A DNA stretch of 43,969 nucleotides from Bacteroides sp. (GCA_014802425.1 JAAVCH010000027.1:23073-67041), one strand, 5' to 3'. Numbered from the stretch's first letter, positions 1 through 8,625 are shown. Made by a program: numbers and translations. Notes: generated by a model from the letters alone, not told the origin.

Positions 1-746
1 GATTCCGGGAAATTATTGACAAACGAGAAGTACTCGTCGATCACATCGCGGAAGCGGTCCTCCTTCTTCTCTTCGACCGAGTTTCTGGCTTCCTGGAATT
101 TCGACTTTAGGATAAGCAGCTCGAAGTCCTCGCGGTAGCGCGAATAGGGGTAGGTCTTCAGGGCGTTCTCGGAAGTGATTATCGCGGAGCGGTAGTTGTT
201 GCCGAGGAAGTTGCCGAGGTTATAGTAGAGCTGTGCGTTCTGCAGCTCCTTGAGGGTGAGCTTGTCCTGAAGCTCGAAAATCGCGTTCTGGGCCATGTTC
301 ACTTTTTCCGAGCGCGGAAAGTAGTCGATAAAGGCCTGGAGCTCTTCGATTGCTTTGATTGTGGAGCTCTGGTCAAGCTGTGCCTCGGGTGAGTCGAGGT
401 AATAGCCGTAGCCGGAATAGAAGCGTGCCTGCTCGGCAAACTGTCCCTTGGGGTAACGGCCGTAATATGTCTTGAAGTAGACTCCGGAGTTGAGGTAGTC
501 TTTGTTCTGGTAGTACGACATCCCGAGCAGATACAGTGCCTCCTCACCCTTGGGGCCTCCGCGGAGAGGGGTGATGACGTCGCCGAGCAGAGTTACGGCC
601 TGAAGGTATTTGCCCTGGTCGTAGCATTTCTTCGCGTACTCGAACTTGAGGTCGGCGTCCTTGCTCTTGAGCATCTTGTTGTACTCGCCGCAGCCACCCA
701 GAATCAACAGGGCAAGCATCGGGAAGAGGAAAAGGAATTTTCTCAT
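1..746 (-). CDS. bamD: Outer membrane protein assembly factor BamD (partial)
   Basis: Lipoprotein of the BAM complex, which inserts beta-barrel proteins into the outer membrane from the periplasmic face. I translated it by hand because it runs off the left edge: the start is at 746 and about 248 codons are visible, with the C-terminus missing. The N-terminus is a lipoprotein signal ending in LILGGC, so Cys19 is the predicted lipidated residue. It is followed by TPR-like helices typical of BamD, with motifs such as YYQNKDY, YLDSP and FIDYFP. It is downstream of folK on the same strand with a 68-nt gap that holds a possible -7 promoter box. Identification rests on the lipobox plus the TPR sequence pattern and is fairly secure. 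Confidence 0.88.
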   Translation of the reverse strand, partial: MRKFLFLFPMLALLILGGCGEYNKMLKSKDADLKFEYAKKCYDQGKYLQAVTLLGDVITPLRGGPKGEEALYLLGMSYYQNKDYLNSGVYFKTYYGRYPKGQFAEQARFYSGYGYYLDSPEAQLDQSSTIKAIEELQAFIDYFPRSEKVNMAQNAIFELQDKLTLKELQNAQLYYNLGNFLGNNYRSAIITSENALKTYPYSRYREDFELLILKSKFQEARNSVEEKKEDRFRDVIDEYFSFVNNFPE

Positions 747-771
747 TTTCAATCAAAGCGCTTTGAGTCGG

Positions 772-779
772 CAAAGTTA
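772..779 (-). promoter_or_regulatory. Possible -7 box upstream of bamD
   Basis: The minus strand reads TAACTTTG, a perfect match to the Bacteroides -7 consensus TAnnTTTG, 25 nt before the bamD start. No TTTG is seen at the expected -33 distance, so bamD may have a weak promoter of its own in addition to readthrough from folK. Confidence 0.4.
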
Positions 780-814
780 GCGAAAAAATCCCGTAATCCC
801 TAACTATTCCGGGA

Positions 815-1204
815 TTATTTGCAGATTTCTTCGTAGCCGCGCCGGAAGAAGTAGAGTGAATGGTCTTTGGGACGCACCACGGTGGAGTCTGCGATCACTA
901 TGTCGATGTCGAGCGGCACCCGTCCTTCGGATCTGGCGGCCGCTGTACGCCCCTCCATTATCTCGCATGCCTTGAGCATGGCTTCGAGCTGCTCCGGAGT
1001 GCCGGCATACTCCACGAGGGCCACGGCGTTGAGGTAGTGCGGTCTGGCCACTTGCGAATCCTTCTTCGCGCTGAGCGCGGGCGACTCGTAAGGGGTGCTG
1101 CAATAGACCGACTCGCATATCTCGGCCAGGAAATTCATGGCGTGGATGAGATGCGACTCGCGGTGGCCGTCATTGCTGCCAAGGCTCAGATAACAGGTAG
1201 TCAT
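815..1204 (-). CDS. folK: 2-amino-4-hydroxy-6-hydroxymethyldihydropteridine pyrophosphokinase
   Basis: Cytosolic folate-pathway enzyme that transfers pyrophosphate from ATP to 6-hydroxymethyl-7,8-dihydropterin. The 129-residue product is slightly shorter than the usual ~160. It starts with the family motif YLSLGSN (residues 5-11), has the region PYESPAL, and has a VPLDIDIVI segment near residue 95, which corresponds to the HPPK signature (R)PLDIDI. The start at 1204 places SLGSN at its normal position. It lies 54 nt downstream of the metallophosphoesterase gene and upstream of bamD, all on one strand. No other fol gene is in the window. Confidence 0.88.
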   Translation of the reverse strand: MTTCYLSLGSNDGHRESHLIHAMNFLAEICESVYCSTPYESPALSAKKDSQVARPHYLNAVALVEYAGTPEQLEAMLKACEIMEGRTAAARSEGRVPLDIDIVIADSTVVRPKDHSLYFFRRGYEEICK

Positions 1205-1258
1205 ACATTCGTCAGGGTATGGGATGATTTGAAGGCCGGTGCCGTTCGGCGGGTCCGG

Positions 1259-2500
1259 TTATCTCGCGGCGGTGCCGGGTGTCTTTCTAAGGGTGATTAC
1301 CGTCACTTCCGGCTTCGCCCCGACGCGGAACGGCATACCCACCTCGCCGGCCCCTACGTTGACGTAGATGCTCAGGTCTTCACCCCGGGGATTCTGCTTG
1401 GTGTAGAGCCCTCCCCATTCCTCGTATTTCCAGACGGCGGGGCTCCAGCGGCGGCCGAACATGCGGAGTTCCGTCTGCATGGCGTGGGTGTGGCCCGAAA
1501 GGGTGAGGTCGATATTGCTGACTTTCGTCACCTCGCGCCGCCAGTGCTCCGGATTGTGCGAAAGGAGAATCTTGAAGGCGGAGTCGTTGAGATGGCGCGG
1601 TTGGTGCGGGTCGATGGGGTAGGCGTCGGTCAGATGTCCGTACTGATGGAAGGGGGGCTCCCCCCAGTTCTCCACGCCTATGAGCCGGATCGTGTCGGGG
1701 TCGGCCACGAGGTCGGTGTGGGTATTGTTGAGCATACGCCATCCTATCTGGCGCTGCCAGTTCTTGAGCAGGCGGAGGTTGTCGCGCTTGTCGGCGGTGG
1801 TGGGCCATTCCACGTAGTCGCCGTAGTCATGGTTGCCGAGGATGGAGTATACGCCGTCCGGGGCATGGAGGCGGGAGAGCGTATGTAGGAAAGGCTCCAT
1901 TTCGCGTGTGTCGCGGTTCACTATATCCCCCGTGAACATGATGATGTCGGGCTTCTGGGCGTTGACCGAGTCCACAAGGGCCTCTATGAATGAGGTGTCG
2001 TCGCCCCATGTGCCCACGTGCAGGTCGGAAATCTGCGCTATGCGGTAACCGTCGAAACCCTCCGGCACCCTTACGGAGGCGAACTCCACCTCGCGCACCT
2101 CGATTTCGTGACGGGTCACGAGCGCGCCCCACCACATGGTGATGAACACAATCGCGCCCAACGGCACCCCCACCCATTTGCCGAGATGCCATGACTTCCC
2201 TTTCCAGAGCCGCGGAATCATGCCTATGGCCGACCAAAGGATGATCAGCGCCTTAGGCACCAGCAGGGTAAGGAACCCGTAGAGGCCCCACATCTGGAAC
2301 GAAATGTCGACATCGGCGTCGCGTCGCGGACGCAGGAGGCATATGGCGAGCAGCGCCCATCCGGCGGCCGCGAATATGGCGTAGGCCGTGAGTGGCCGTT
2401 TCAGGCGCGGAAACGTGCGTCTTATCTCAAGATAGATGTAAAGGTCGGAGAGGATGGCCGCGATGCAGAGCAACAGGGCCGTAATCAGAGGGATACGCAT
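1259..2500 (-). CDS. Membrane-anchored metallophosphoesterase (YaeI/YkuE-like)
   Basis: Predicted phosphohydrolase of the calcineurin-like superfamily with a di-metal centre. The N-terminal ~130 residues contain about four hydrophobic segments (roughly 1-20, 38-56, 72-92 and 110-127). The catalytic domain follows, with the motifs DLH (159-161), GD (191-192), GNHD (222-225) and GHTH (336-339), all metal ligands of the family. This architecture matches the YaeI/YkuE-type enzymes, some of which act on lipid phosphates. The substrate cannot be read from sequence. It lies between the acyltransferase gene upstream and folK downstream, on the same strand. Confidence 0.85.
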   Translation of the reverse strand: MRIPLITALLLCIAAILSDLYIYLEIRRTFPRLKRPLTAYAIFAAAGWALLAICLLRPRRDADVDISFQMWGLYGFLTLLVPKALIILWSAIGMIPRLWKGKSWHLGKWVGVPLGAIVFITMWWGALVTRHEIEVREVEFASVRVPEGFDGYRIAQISDLHVGTWGDDTSFIEALVDSVNAQKPDIIMFTGDIVNRDTREMEPFLHTLSRLHAPDGVYSILGNHDYGDYVEWPTTADKRDNLRLLKNWQRQIGWRMLNNTHTDLVADPDTIRLIGVENWGEPPFHQYGHLTDAYPIDPHQPRHLNDSAFKILLSHNPEHWRREVTKVSNIDLTLSGHTHAMQTELRMFGRRWSPAVWKYEEWGGLYTKQNPRGEDLSIYVNVGAGEVGMPFRVGAKPEVTVITLRKTPGTAAR

Positions 2501-2627
2501 GGTAAGGTGTATTTGTCAAGCGCCGGGGCGTTTCGTATAAACTGCGGCGACGCCCTCCCGGAGCGTCGGCGGATGTATCGTCCGGACCTGCCGGGCCGGA
2601 TTAGGGTGATGCCTGACGTGGTGGGAA

Positions 2628-3803
2628 TCAGATTTCCGGGCTGCCGAGTATGGTGCGCAGCTTGTTGCGCAGGGGATTGGCGTACATGGTGAGCATCATG
2701 TGCATCATGTAGTCGCGCTCATCGGCGGTGATGTCGGGGAGGTCGACTTTTTCGAGCTGGGAATCGAAATAGTCGAGCACCTCCTGCTTCCGCTCCGGAG
2801 TGTAGTAGGCGGCGAAGCGGTCGGTGGAGTGGAGCATGTCGAAGGCCACGTAGTTGATGGTGAATATCTCGTAACTGCGGTGTAGGGCCTGGTCGATGAT
2901 CTTCACCACGTACTTGGCGGCTGTATTGGCGTCCTTGAAATTACCTATCTGGTCGAGCTTCTGGTTGATGCGCGGCGTAAGCTGGAAATGCACCCTCCCC
3001 TTGAACTGCATAAGGCCCGTCTCCATTGAGAAAAGGTCGTCGCGCTGACTCTTCTTGAACTCGGGGTCGCGGCGTTTCATGAGGAACTCACGCGCCTTGA
3101 GGTAGTCGTTGGGGTCGTATTCGTAGCTGATGGCCACCGGCATGAGGTTGATTTCCTTCAGCCGCTCCATGAAGGTGCCCTCGCCGCCCATGGCCAGCAT
3201 CTTCACGAGCGCTTCCTGCGTGAGGTCCGATGAATCCTTTGCACGCCCCTCGCGCTGGGCGATCCATACTGACTCATGCTTCTCCAGCAGACAGAAATGA
3301 ATATAGGCGGAAAGCTTTTTGGCGGCGAGGAGCCCTTCGCGCAGGCCGGTGTTGCGCTTCACGATGAAACTCTTGTTGAGACGCACCAGATCCTTGATCC
3401 AGGGGAAGATGAGGAGATTGTCGCCGATGGCCACTTCCGAAGTGGGGAGATTGCGGCGCAGGAAAGCCAGGTTGAGGAACGAGGCGTCGAGCACGATGTC
3501 GCGGTGATTGGTGATGAACGTATAGCTCATGCCCGGATTCAGATGCTTTATTCCTCCGACGGTGATGCCTGAGGTGGTCTTCTTGGCGAGCATTTCCAGG
3601 AAGGGGAACATAATCTGGTGCTGGAAATCGTACTTATTGTCGATTTTGCGCAGTTCTTCGAGGATTGCGGGCACATCCTCTGCGGGCATGACGTAATTTA
3701 CGGCATGCAGGAATCCGGGTTCATCTATCAGACGTGCCATGGTCTCATGGAAGACCTTGTCGTCGAGGGGGGCTATATCGGAAAAATCCATCTCTTGGTT
3801 CAT
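2628..3803 (-). CDS. PlsC/PlsB-like glycerol(phosphate) acyltransferase
   Basis: Acyltransferase of the 1-acyl-glycerol-3-phosphate acyltransferase superfamily, 391 residues, likely acting at the inner membrane in phospholipid or ornithine/glycine-lipid synthesis. The catalytic block I reads NHRDIVLD around His100 (spacing H-x5-D, one longer than the textbook H-x4-D). A later QREGRAKDS segment corresponds to the EGxRS block that binds the glycerol phosphate. Residues 1-90 are a helical extension, so it is longer than PlsC (~240). It is preceded by a good promoter (3831-3861) and separated from rluD by 206 nt, so it starts a transcription unit with the phosphoesterase and folK behind it. The exact acyl acceptor is unknown. 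Confidence 0.75.
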   Translation of the reverse strand: MNQEMDFSDIAPLDDKVFHETMARLIDEPGFLHAVNYVMPAEDVPAILEELRKIDNKYDFQHQIMFPFLEMLAKKTTSGITVGGIKHLNPGMSYTFITNHRDIVLDASFLNLAFLRRNLPTSEVAIGDNLLIFPWIKDLVRLNKSFIVKRNTGLREGLLAAKKLSAYIHFCLLEKHESVWIAQREGRAKDSSDLTQEALVKMLAMGGEGTFMERLKEINLMPVAISYEYDPNDYLKAREFLMKRRDPEFKKSQRDDLFSMETGLMQFKGRVHFQLTPRINQKLDQIGNFKDANTAAKYVVKIIDQALHRSYEIFTINYVAFDMLHSTDRFAAYYTPERKQEVLDYFDSQLEKVDLPDITADERDYMMHMMLTMYANPLRNKLRTILGSPEI

Positions 3804-3830
3804 GGCGGTGCGATTTTATAGGGGAGCCTG

Positions 3831-3861
3831 CAAATTTATAGAAAATTCGCGAGTAGACAAA
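3831..3861 (-). promoter_or_regulatory. Promoter of the acyltransferase gene
   Basis: On the minus strand there is TTTG (3858-3861), a 19-nt spacer and TAAATTTG (3831-3838), which is a full match to the Bacteroides -33/-7 consensus. The start codon is 27 nt past the box. The spacer begins TCTACTCGCGAATTTT and closely resembles the spacers of the tgt and nadE promoters in this window. Confidence 0.75.
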
Positions 3862-4009
3862 GGGCGCGGATCGGCCGCGGGCCGGTGCGCGGTGCGTAAG
3901 CACTTTGATCTGCAGACAAATTTAATGATTTATATTTGTAGTCTTCGATTTGGGGAGGGCTAATTGTCGGCGTGGGGTAAATAAATGTTAAATCCGGGAG
4001 AAAAAAGCC

Positions 4010-5125
4010 CTATTTCGCTTCTTTCGCCGGGTCGGCGGTGTAGCGGCGCCAGCGATTGAGGAGCTCCTGCATGTCGGCCGGAATATCGGAATCGAAGTTC
4101 ATTTCCTCGCCTGTGACGGGATGGATGAACCCGAGGGTCTTGGCATGCAGTGCCTGCCGGGGGCAGGCCGCGAAGCAGTTCTCCACAAACCTGGTGTATT
4201 TCGAGAAAGTCGTGCCCTTGAGGATCCGGTCGCCTCCGTAGCGGGCGTCGTTGAACAGCGGATGCCCCTCCTTCAGCATGTGCACCCTTATCTGATGGGT
4301 GCGTCCCGTCTCAAGCACGCACTTCACGAGCGTCACGTACCCGAACTCCTCCATCACCTCGTAATGGGTCACCGCATGCTTGCCTATGTTGGGGTCGTCG
4401 AACACGGCCATCTGAAGCTTGTTGCGTGGATTGCGGGCGATGTTGCCGGTGATGGTGCCTGTCTTTTCGGGAAAACTTCCCCACACCAGGGCGCGGTACT
4501 CCCGCTTGGTGGTCTTATGGAAGAACTGAAGCCCGAGATGCGTCTTGGCCTCCGGAGTCTTGGCTATCACGAGCAATCCCGAAGTATCCTTGTCGATGCG
4601 GTGTACGAGCCCGAGCCGGGGGTCCGACACATCGTAGTCGGGATTGTCCTTGAAGTGCCAGGCGAGGGCGTTCACCAGAGTGCCGGTATAGTTGCCGTGG
4701 CCGGGATGCACCACCATTCCGGCAGGCTTGTTGACCACCATCAGGGCGTCGTCCTCATACACGATGTCGAGCGGCAGGTCCTCGGGCACTATCTCCAGTT
4801 CGTAGCGCGGGCGGTCCATGACGATGCTCACCACGTCGCCGGCCTTCACCTTGTAGGATGATTTCACGGGGCGTCCGTTGACTATGATGCAGTCGGCGTC
4901 GGCGGCCTGCTGGATGCGGTTGCGCGAGGTCTTTTCCATCCTGGCCACGAGGAATTTGTCGACCCTCAGCATTTTCTGTCCCTTGTCGGCCTCGAAGCGG
5001 AAATGCTCGTACATCTCCTTGCCGTCGGCGGTGATGTAAAGCGGCTCTGCCAGTTCGGCGTCTCCTTCGGCGCCCGGTGCGAGGTCCATGTCGTTGTCGT
5101 TGATGTCTTCCGTAGTCATGCTCAA
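4010..5125 (-). CDS. rluD: RluD-like 23S rRNA pseudouridine synthase
   Basis: Isomerises uridine to pseudouridine in 23S rRNA helix 69 in the RluD family (by homology positions 1911/1915/1917). The order is an acidic N-terminal tail of ~45 residues, an S4 RNA-binding domain (about 52-105), then the RluA-type catalytic domain with HRIDKDTSG, in which Asp178 is the catalytic aspartate. The DRPRYELEIVPEDLPLD linker and VNKPAGMVVHPG are typical. At 371 residues it is slightly longer than E. coli RluD (326) because of the acidic N-terminus. It begins 8 nt after the PASTA gene, so it is the last gene of the tgt-lptF-PASTA-rluD operon. The precise target site is inferred. Confidence 0.88.
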   Translation of the reverse strand: MSMTTEDINDNDMDLAPGAEGDAELAEPLYITADGKEMYEHFRFEADKGQKMLRVDKFLVARMEKTSRNRIQQAADADCIIVNGRPVKSSYKVKAGDVVSIVMDRPRYELEIVPEDLPLDIVYEDDALMVVNKPAGMVVHPGHGNYTGTLVNALAWHFKDNPDYDVSDPRLGLVHRIDKDTSGLLVIAKTPEAKTHLGLQFFHKTTKREYRALVWGSFPEKTGTITGNIARNPRNKLQMAVFDDPNIGKHAVTHYEVMEEFGYVTLVKCVLETGRTHQIRVHMLKEGHPLFNDARYGGDRILKGTTFSKYTRFVENCFAACPRQALHAKTLGFIHPVTGEEMNFDSDIPADMQELLNRWRRYTADPAKEAK

Positions 5126-5133
5126 GATTTAAT

Positions 5134-5973
5134 TTAGAAGAACTCGATGGTCTCCTCCTCCTCGGAAGAAGAGGATGCGGAGGAAGATGAGGAGGAGGAA
5201 GAGGAGGATGCCGGGGATTGGTCATGTGGGGTGCCGCTGCTGACTGTGGCCGGGTCGGCTCCGTCGGTGGCGTAGGCGTCCTGATAGTCCTCGTAGCTGT
5301 ACTGCTGGCTGTTGGCTATCATCTCCTCGGTCTGGAGCGAGTCGCGCAGGCTCGAGAGGCGTCCATCGGCCACCTGAACCACCAGCTTCGCGTTCACGGG
5401 CACCTTCTGCATTTTCTTCACCGTCTGGCCGTTGGCCATGATCTTTACGATGCACTCGTTGTCGCCGAGCACGTTGACCACCTGGATGTGCTTGAAACCC
5501 AGCTCCTGCAGCTTCGCCAGACCCGAACGCCGGGAGAAACTCTTCAGGGCGTTCTCCGTAGGGTGATTGTCATCGTCGATCACCACCTCTTTCGGATGCA
5601 CCGCATTTATATAAAGGAAAATCTTCCGGCCCGGCTTCACGCTGGCGCCTGCCTTGGGAAACTGCTCGATGACATAGCCCGGCTTCACGTTGTCCTTGTA
5701 AAGGGAGTCGCGGATGTCGACCTGGAAGCCGTGCTCGTGCAGCAGGCTGATGGCGTTGGTGTAGGTCATGTTCTCCACGCCGGGCACCTTGTCGCTCTCG
5801 CCGTGCTTCGTGAAGATGGCTATGGAGAAATACACGATGCAGATGCCGATGAAGGCCACTGCGAGTATGATGCAAAGATTCACCAGTACGGGATGACGCC
5901 GGACGAAACCGTTGTCATGCCGTATCTCTTTCTTATGGCGTGTCTCGTTCTTATGGTGTATCTCTTTCTTCAT
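5134..5973 (-). CDS. Single-pass membrane protein with PASTA domains
   Basis: The 279-residue protein has a charged cytosolic N-terminus rich in Lys/His/Glu (1-25), one membrane segment (about 29-53) and then PASTA-type repeats reading KVPGVENMTYTNAI (from ~62), a second repeat from about 130 and a third from about 200. PASTA domains bind peptidoglycan or muropeptides in Gram-positive Ser/Thr kinases and PBPs. Here no kinase or transpeptidase domain is attached. The C-terminus is a Ser run followed by a short Glu run (about residues 253-279). It sits between lptF/G and rluD in an operon, an arrangement I recall from other Bacteroidetes. The function is not known; a structural cell-wall role is an inference. 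Confidence 0.8.
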   Translation of the reverse strand: MKKEIHHKNETRHKKEIRHDNGFVRRHPVLVNLCIILAVAFIGICIVYFSIAIFTKHGESDKVPGVENMTYTNAISLLHEHGFQVDIRDSLYKDNVKPGYVIEQFPKAGASVKPGRKIFLYINAVHPKEVVIDDDNHPTENALKSFSRRSGLAKLQELGFKHIQVVNVLGDNECIVKIMANGQTVKKMQKVPVNAKLVVQVADGRLSSLRDSLQTEEMIANSQQYSYEDYQDAYATDGADPATVSSGTPHDQSPASSSSSSSSSSASSSSEEEETIEFF

Positions 5974-6041
5974 ATCTTATGAGGTTCTGGATATTCTGTT
6001 TGTTTAAGGCAACCGCGCATGGGGCGCCGGCGGCCGCGAGG

Positions 6042-7199
6042 CTATCTCGACGCCCTCCTGAAGAGGAACAGGCCTATCAGCAGGTAGACCACATTCGGTA
6101 TCTCCATGGCTATCAACGGGGTGGTGAGGCCGTTGATGGCCAGCGTCGAGGTGATGGTGGAGAATAGGATATAGCTGAAGCTCAGGGCCAGTCCGATGCC
6201 GATGTTCATTCCCATTCCCCCCTTTACCTTGCGCGAACTGAGCGACATGCCGATGAGCGTCAGGATAAAGGCCGCAGCCGTGGAGGCATAGCGTTTCTCC
6301 TTCTCGATTTCGAATGCCTTGATGTTGGCCACACCGCGCATCCTCTGCTTCTCGATGTATTCGGTCAGCTGCGGGGTGGTCATGGTCTCCTGGTCCTGCA
6401 CGGAGATGAGGAAGTCGCGGGGCTCGATGGGGATTATGGTGTCGATCGAGGAGCCGTGGGTCACCGTCTCCTTCATGCCGTCGAAATTGCGGATCATATA
6501 GTCGTGCAGGCGCCAGTGGTACTGCCGGGTGGAGTCGTACTGTGCCGTGCGGGCCGTCATTCTCGAGCGTATCGTATTGCCGTCGAAACGGTCCATCGAG
6601 AACCGGTAGGCCATCTTGTTGGAATTCTCGAATCGGTTGATGTAGACCACATTGCCGGGCGAGGCCATCAGCTGGATGTTGGTGCCGCTCTGTACGCTCT
6701 TGTTCTTCACGTACTTGTTGGTATAGGCTATCCGCGCCACATTCGTCGGTGGAATCAGGTAGTTGCTCAGCGCGAAGGTGAGGGCCGCAAGTATGGCGGC
6801 TCCTATCATGTAGGGGCGCAGCAGGCGCTTATAGCTCACTCCGCTCGCCATGATGGCTATGATTTCGGAATTGCCCGCGAGCTTCGAGGTGAAGAATATC
6901 ACCGAGATGAACACGAACAGCGGCGAAAGCTGATTGGCGAAGTAGGGGAGGAAGGAGAGGAAATAGTCGAAGAGCGTCTCCTTCAGCGGAGCCTCCAGAA
7001 AGGCGTCGAGCTTCTCCGTGGTGTCAAACATCGCGATTACGGCCAGCAGCAGCAGCGTGGCCATGAAATATGTGCCGAGAAACTGCCGGAGGATATAGCG
7101 GTCGAGAATCGTAAACCTGAAAGCGCGTGCCAGCCATCCGCGTGTTTTGCGGAAGGGTGACATGAGCATGGGGGGTATGTTGACTGTTTTCTTGGCCAT
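6042..7199 (-). CDS. LPS export permease LptF/LptG (YjgP/YjgQ family)
   Basis: Inner-membrane permease subunit of the LptB2FG transporter, which extracts LPS from the inner membrane and passes it to LptC/LptA. The 385-residue length fits the family. Three hydrophobic segments in the first ~140 residues (about 45-65, 88-105 and 130-150) are followed by a beta-rich periplasmic domain with SPGNVVYINRFE. Three more hydrophobic segments near the C-terminus include TAAAFILTLIGMSLSSRKVKGG, a typical family sequence. Only one such gene is present here, so its partner must be elsewhere. Whether it is F or G cannot be decided by eye. It starts 15 nt after tgt. Confidence 0.88.
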   Translation of the reverse strand: MAKKTVNIPPMLMSPFRKTRGWLARAFRFTILDRYILRQFLGTYFMATLLLLAVIAMFDTTEKLDAFLEAPLKETLFDYFLSFLPYFANQLSPLFVFISVIFFTSKLAGNSEIIAIMASGVSYKRLLRPYMIGAAILAALTFALSNYLIPPTNVARIAYTNKYVKNKSVQSGTNIQLMASPGNVVYINRFENSNKMAYRFSMDRFDGNTIRSRMTARTAQYDSTRQYHWRLHDYMIRNFDGMKETVTHGSSIDTIIPIEPRDFLISVQDQETMTTPQLTEYIEKQRMRGVANIKAFEIEKEKRYASTAAAFILTLIGMSLSSRKVKGGMGMNIGIGLALSFSYILFSTITSTLAINGLTTPLIAMEIPNVVYLLIGLFLFRRASR

Positions 7200-7214
7200 G
7201 AGGCAATACGGGCG

Positions 7215-8345
7215 TTACAGGCGGCGGGTCACTCTCTCCACCATTTCCTTTTTCCATGCCGGGAAGTCGCCGGCCAGGATGTGGCGGCGCGCCTCGCGCA
7301 CGAGCCAGAGATAGAACGCCAGGTTATGGATCGAGGCTATCTGCATGGCGAGCAGTTCGTTGCTCACGAAGAGATGGCGCACATAGGCCTTGGAGTAGAC
7401 TTCGTCCACATAGCAGGGTCCGCCTTCGTCGAGCGGAGAGAAGTCATCGGCCCATTTGCGGTTGCGCATGTTCATTATGCCGTTGCGGGTGAAGAGCATC
7501 CCGTTGCGGCCGTTGCGTGTGGGCATCACGCAGTCAAACATGTCGACGCCCCGGTCGATGGCCTCAAGTATGTTGGCCGGCGTGCCGACCCCCATGAGAT
7601 AGCGGGGGCGGTCCTTGGGAAGGATATCGTTGACCACTTCGATCATCTCGTACATGGCCTCCGTCGGCTCCCCTACGGCAAGGCCCCCGATGGCGTTCCC
7701 CTCCGCTCCGAAGTCGGCCACCATCTTTGCGGCTTCGCGGCGCAGTTCGGGATAGACGCACCCCTGCACTATGGGGAAGAAGACCTGCCGGTAGCCGTAG
7801 TGGCCGGAGGTCTCCCTGTATCTGTCCCAGCCCCGGCGGAGCCAGCGCATGGTGAGGTCGAGCGATTTGCGGGCATAGTCGAAGTCGGCGGTGCCGGGAG
7901 TGCATTCGTCGAGGGCCATCATGATATCGGCGCCGATGACGCGCTGGATATCGACCACTCCCTCGGGAGTGAAGAGGTGCTTTGAGCCGTCGATATGGCT
8001 GCGGAAGTAGGCTCCCTCCTCGCGCAGCTTGCGGTTGGCCGAAAGGGAGAACACCTGGAATCCGCCGGAATCGGTGAGGATGGGACGGTCCCAGCCGTTG
8101 AACTTATGGAGTCCGCCGGCCTGCGACAGGATTTCGAGGCCCGGACGCAGGTAGAGGTGGTAGGTATTGCCAAGTATGATCTTTGCGTCGATGTCGTCGC
8201 GCAGTTCGCGGAAATGCACGCCCTTGACGCTGCCCACGGTGCCTACGGGCATGAAGATGGGAGTGGAGATGGCTCCGTGGTCGGTATATATAGTGCCGGC
8301 GCGGGCATCGGAACCCGGGCATACGGCTTCGAGATTGAATTCCAT
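7215..8345 (-). CDS. tgt: Queuine/preQ1 tRNA-ribosyltransferase
   Basis: Exchanges guanine 34 for preQ1 in GUN-anticodon tRNAs. The 376-residue product begins MEFNLEAVCPGSDARAG and aligns with family starts; an upstream in-frame ATG at 8483 would add 46 low-complexity residues and lies in front of the promoter, so I reject it. Motifs include the catalytic TDSGGFQVFSLS (Asp92), VQG, GGLAVGE and MFDCVMPTRNGRNG with the nucleophilic Asp. Oddly, the zinc site CxCx2C-His is reduced: the segment reads GGPCYVDEVYSKAY, leaving one Cys and the downstream IHNL His. It is the first gene of an operon with lptF/G, PASTA and rluD, and its promoter abuts the start codon. Confidence 0.95.
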   Translation of the reverse strand: MEFNLEAVCPGSDARAGTIYTDHGAISTPIFMPVGTVGSVKGVHFRELRDDIDAKIILGNTYHLYLRPGLEILSQAGGLHKFNGWDRPILTDSGGFQVFSLSANRKLREEGAYFRSHIDGSKHLFTPEGVVDIQRVIGADIMMALDECTPGTADFDYARKSLDLTMRWLRRGWDRYRETSGHYGYRQVFFPIVQGCVYPELRREAAKMVADFGAEGNAIGGLAVGEPTEAMYEMIEVVNDILPKDRPRYLMGVGTPANILEAIDRGVDMFDCVMPTRNGRNGMLFTRNGIMNMRNRKWADDFSPLDEGGPCYVDEVYSKAYVRHLFVSNELLAMQIASIHNLAFYLWLVREARRHILAGDFPAWKKEMVERVTRRL

Positions 8346-8351
8346 AGTCTG

Positions 8352-8382
8352 CAAAATTATAAAATTTTTGCGAGACGGCAAA
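8352..8382 (-). promoter_or_regulatory. Promoter of tgt operon, almost touching the start codon
   Basis: Minus strand: TTTG (8379-8382), 19-nt spacer, TAATTTTG (8352-8359). The ATG of tgt begins 7 nt after the box (CAGACT lies between), which is about where transcription should start. The mRNA is therefore predicted to be leaderless or to have only a few leader bases. Confidence 0.75.
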
Positions 8383-8546
8383 GAGCGTGCCCCACGTGCC
8401 GGTCCGGGTGATTCAGGATATGGACCGGGGAGGCCCGTTTGCGGTAGAGTCAGGTGTCGGCGGGACTCCTGCGGCGCATTCACAATAATTAGGAAATAAT
8501 GGTAAATAATAACATGAAAAGGATGAACAATCTTGAAAATGATTTC

Positions 8547-8554
8547 TAACTTTG
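8547..8554 (+). promoter_or_regulatory. -7 box upstream of the 8626 gene
   Basis: TAACTTTG matches TAnnTTTG exactly and lies 71 nt before the start codon at 8626. There is no TTTG at the normal -33 distance, so the promoter is either weak or needs an activator. Confidence 0.45.
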
Positions 8555-8625
8555 CCGGAGAGAGGCGCGGAAGAGATGGAAAAGGCCCTGCCGCGCGTCA
8601 GCGATAACCCTAAACACCGACGGGC

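Noticed and set aside
860..1888. 342-codon open frame on the plus strand
   Set aside because: It is antisense to folK and the metallophosphoesterase, and the product has no recognisable domain. High GC makes long shadow frames common here.
8346..8483. Longer tgt start with 46 extra residues
   Set aside because: The extension covers the promoter and has no similarity to Tgt; the ATG at 8345 matches family starts.
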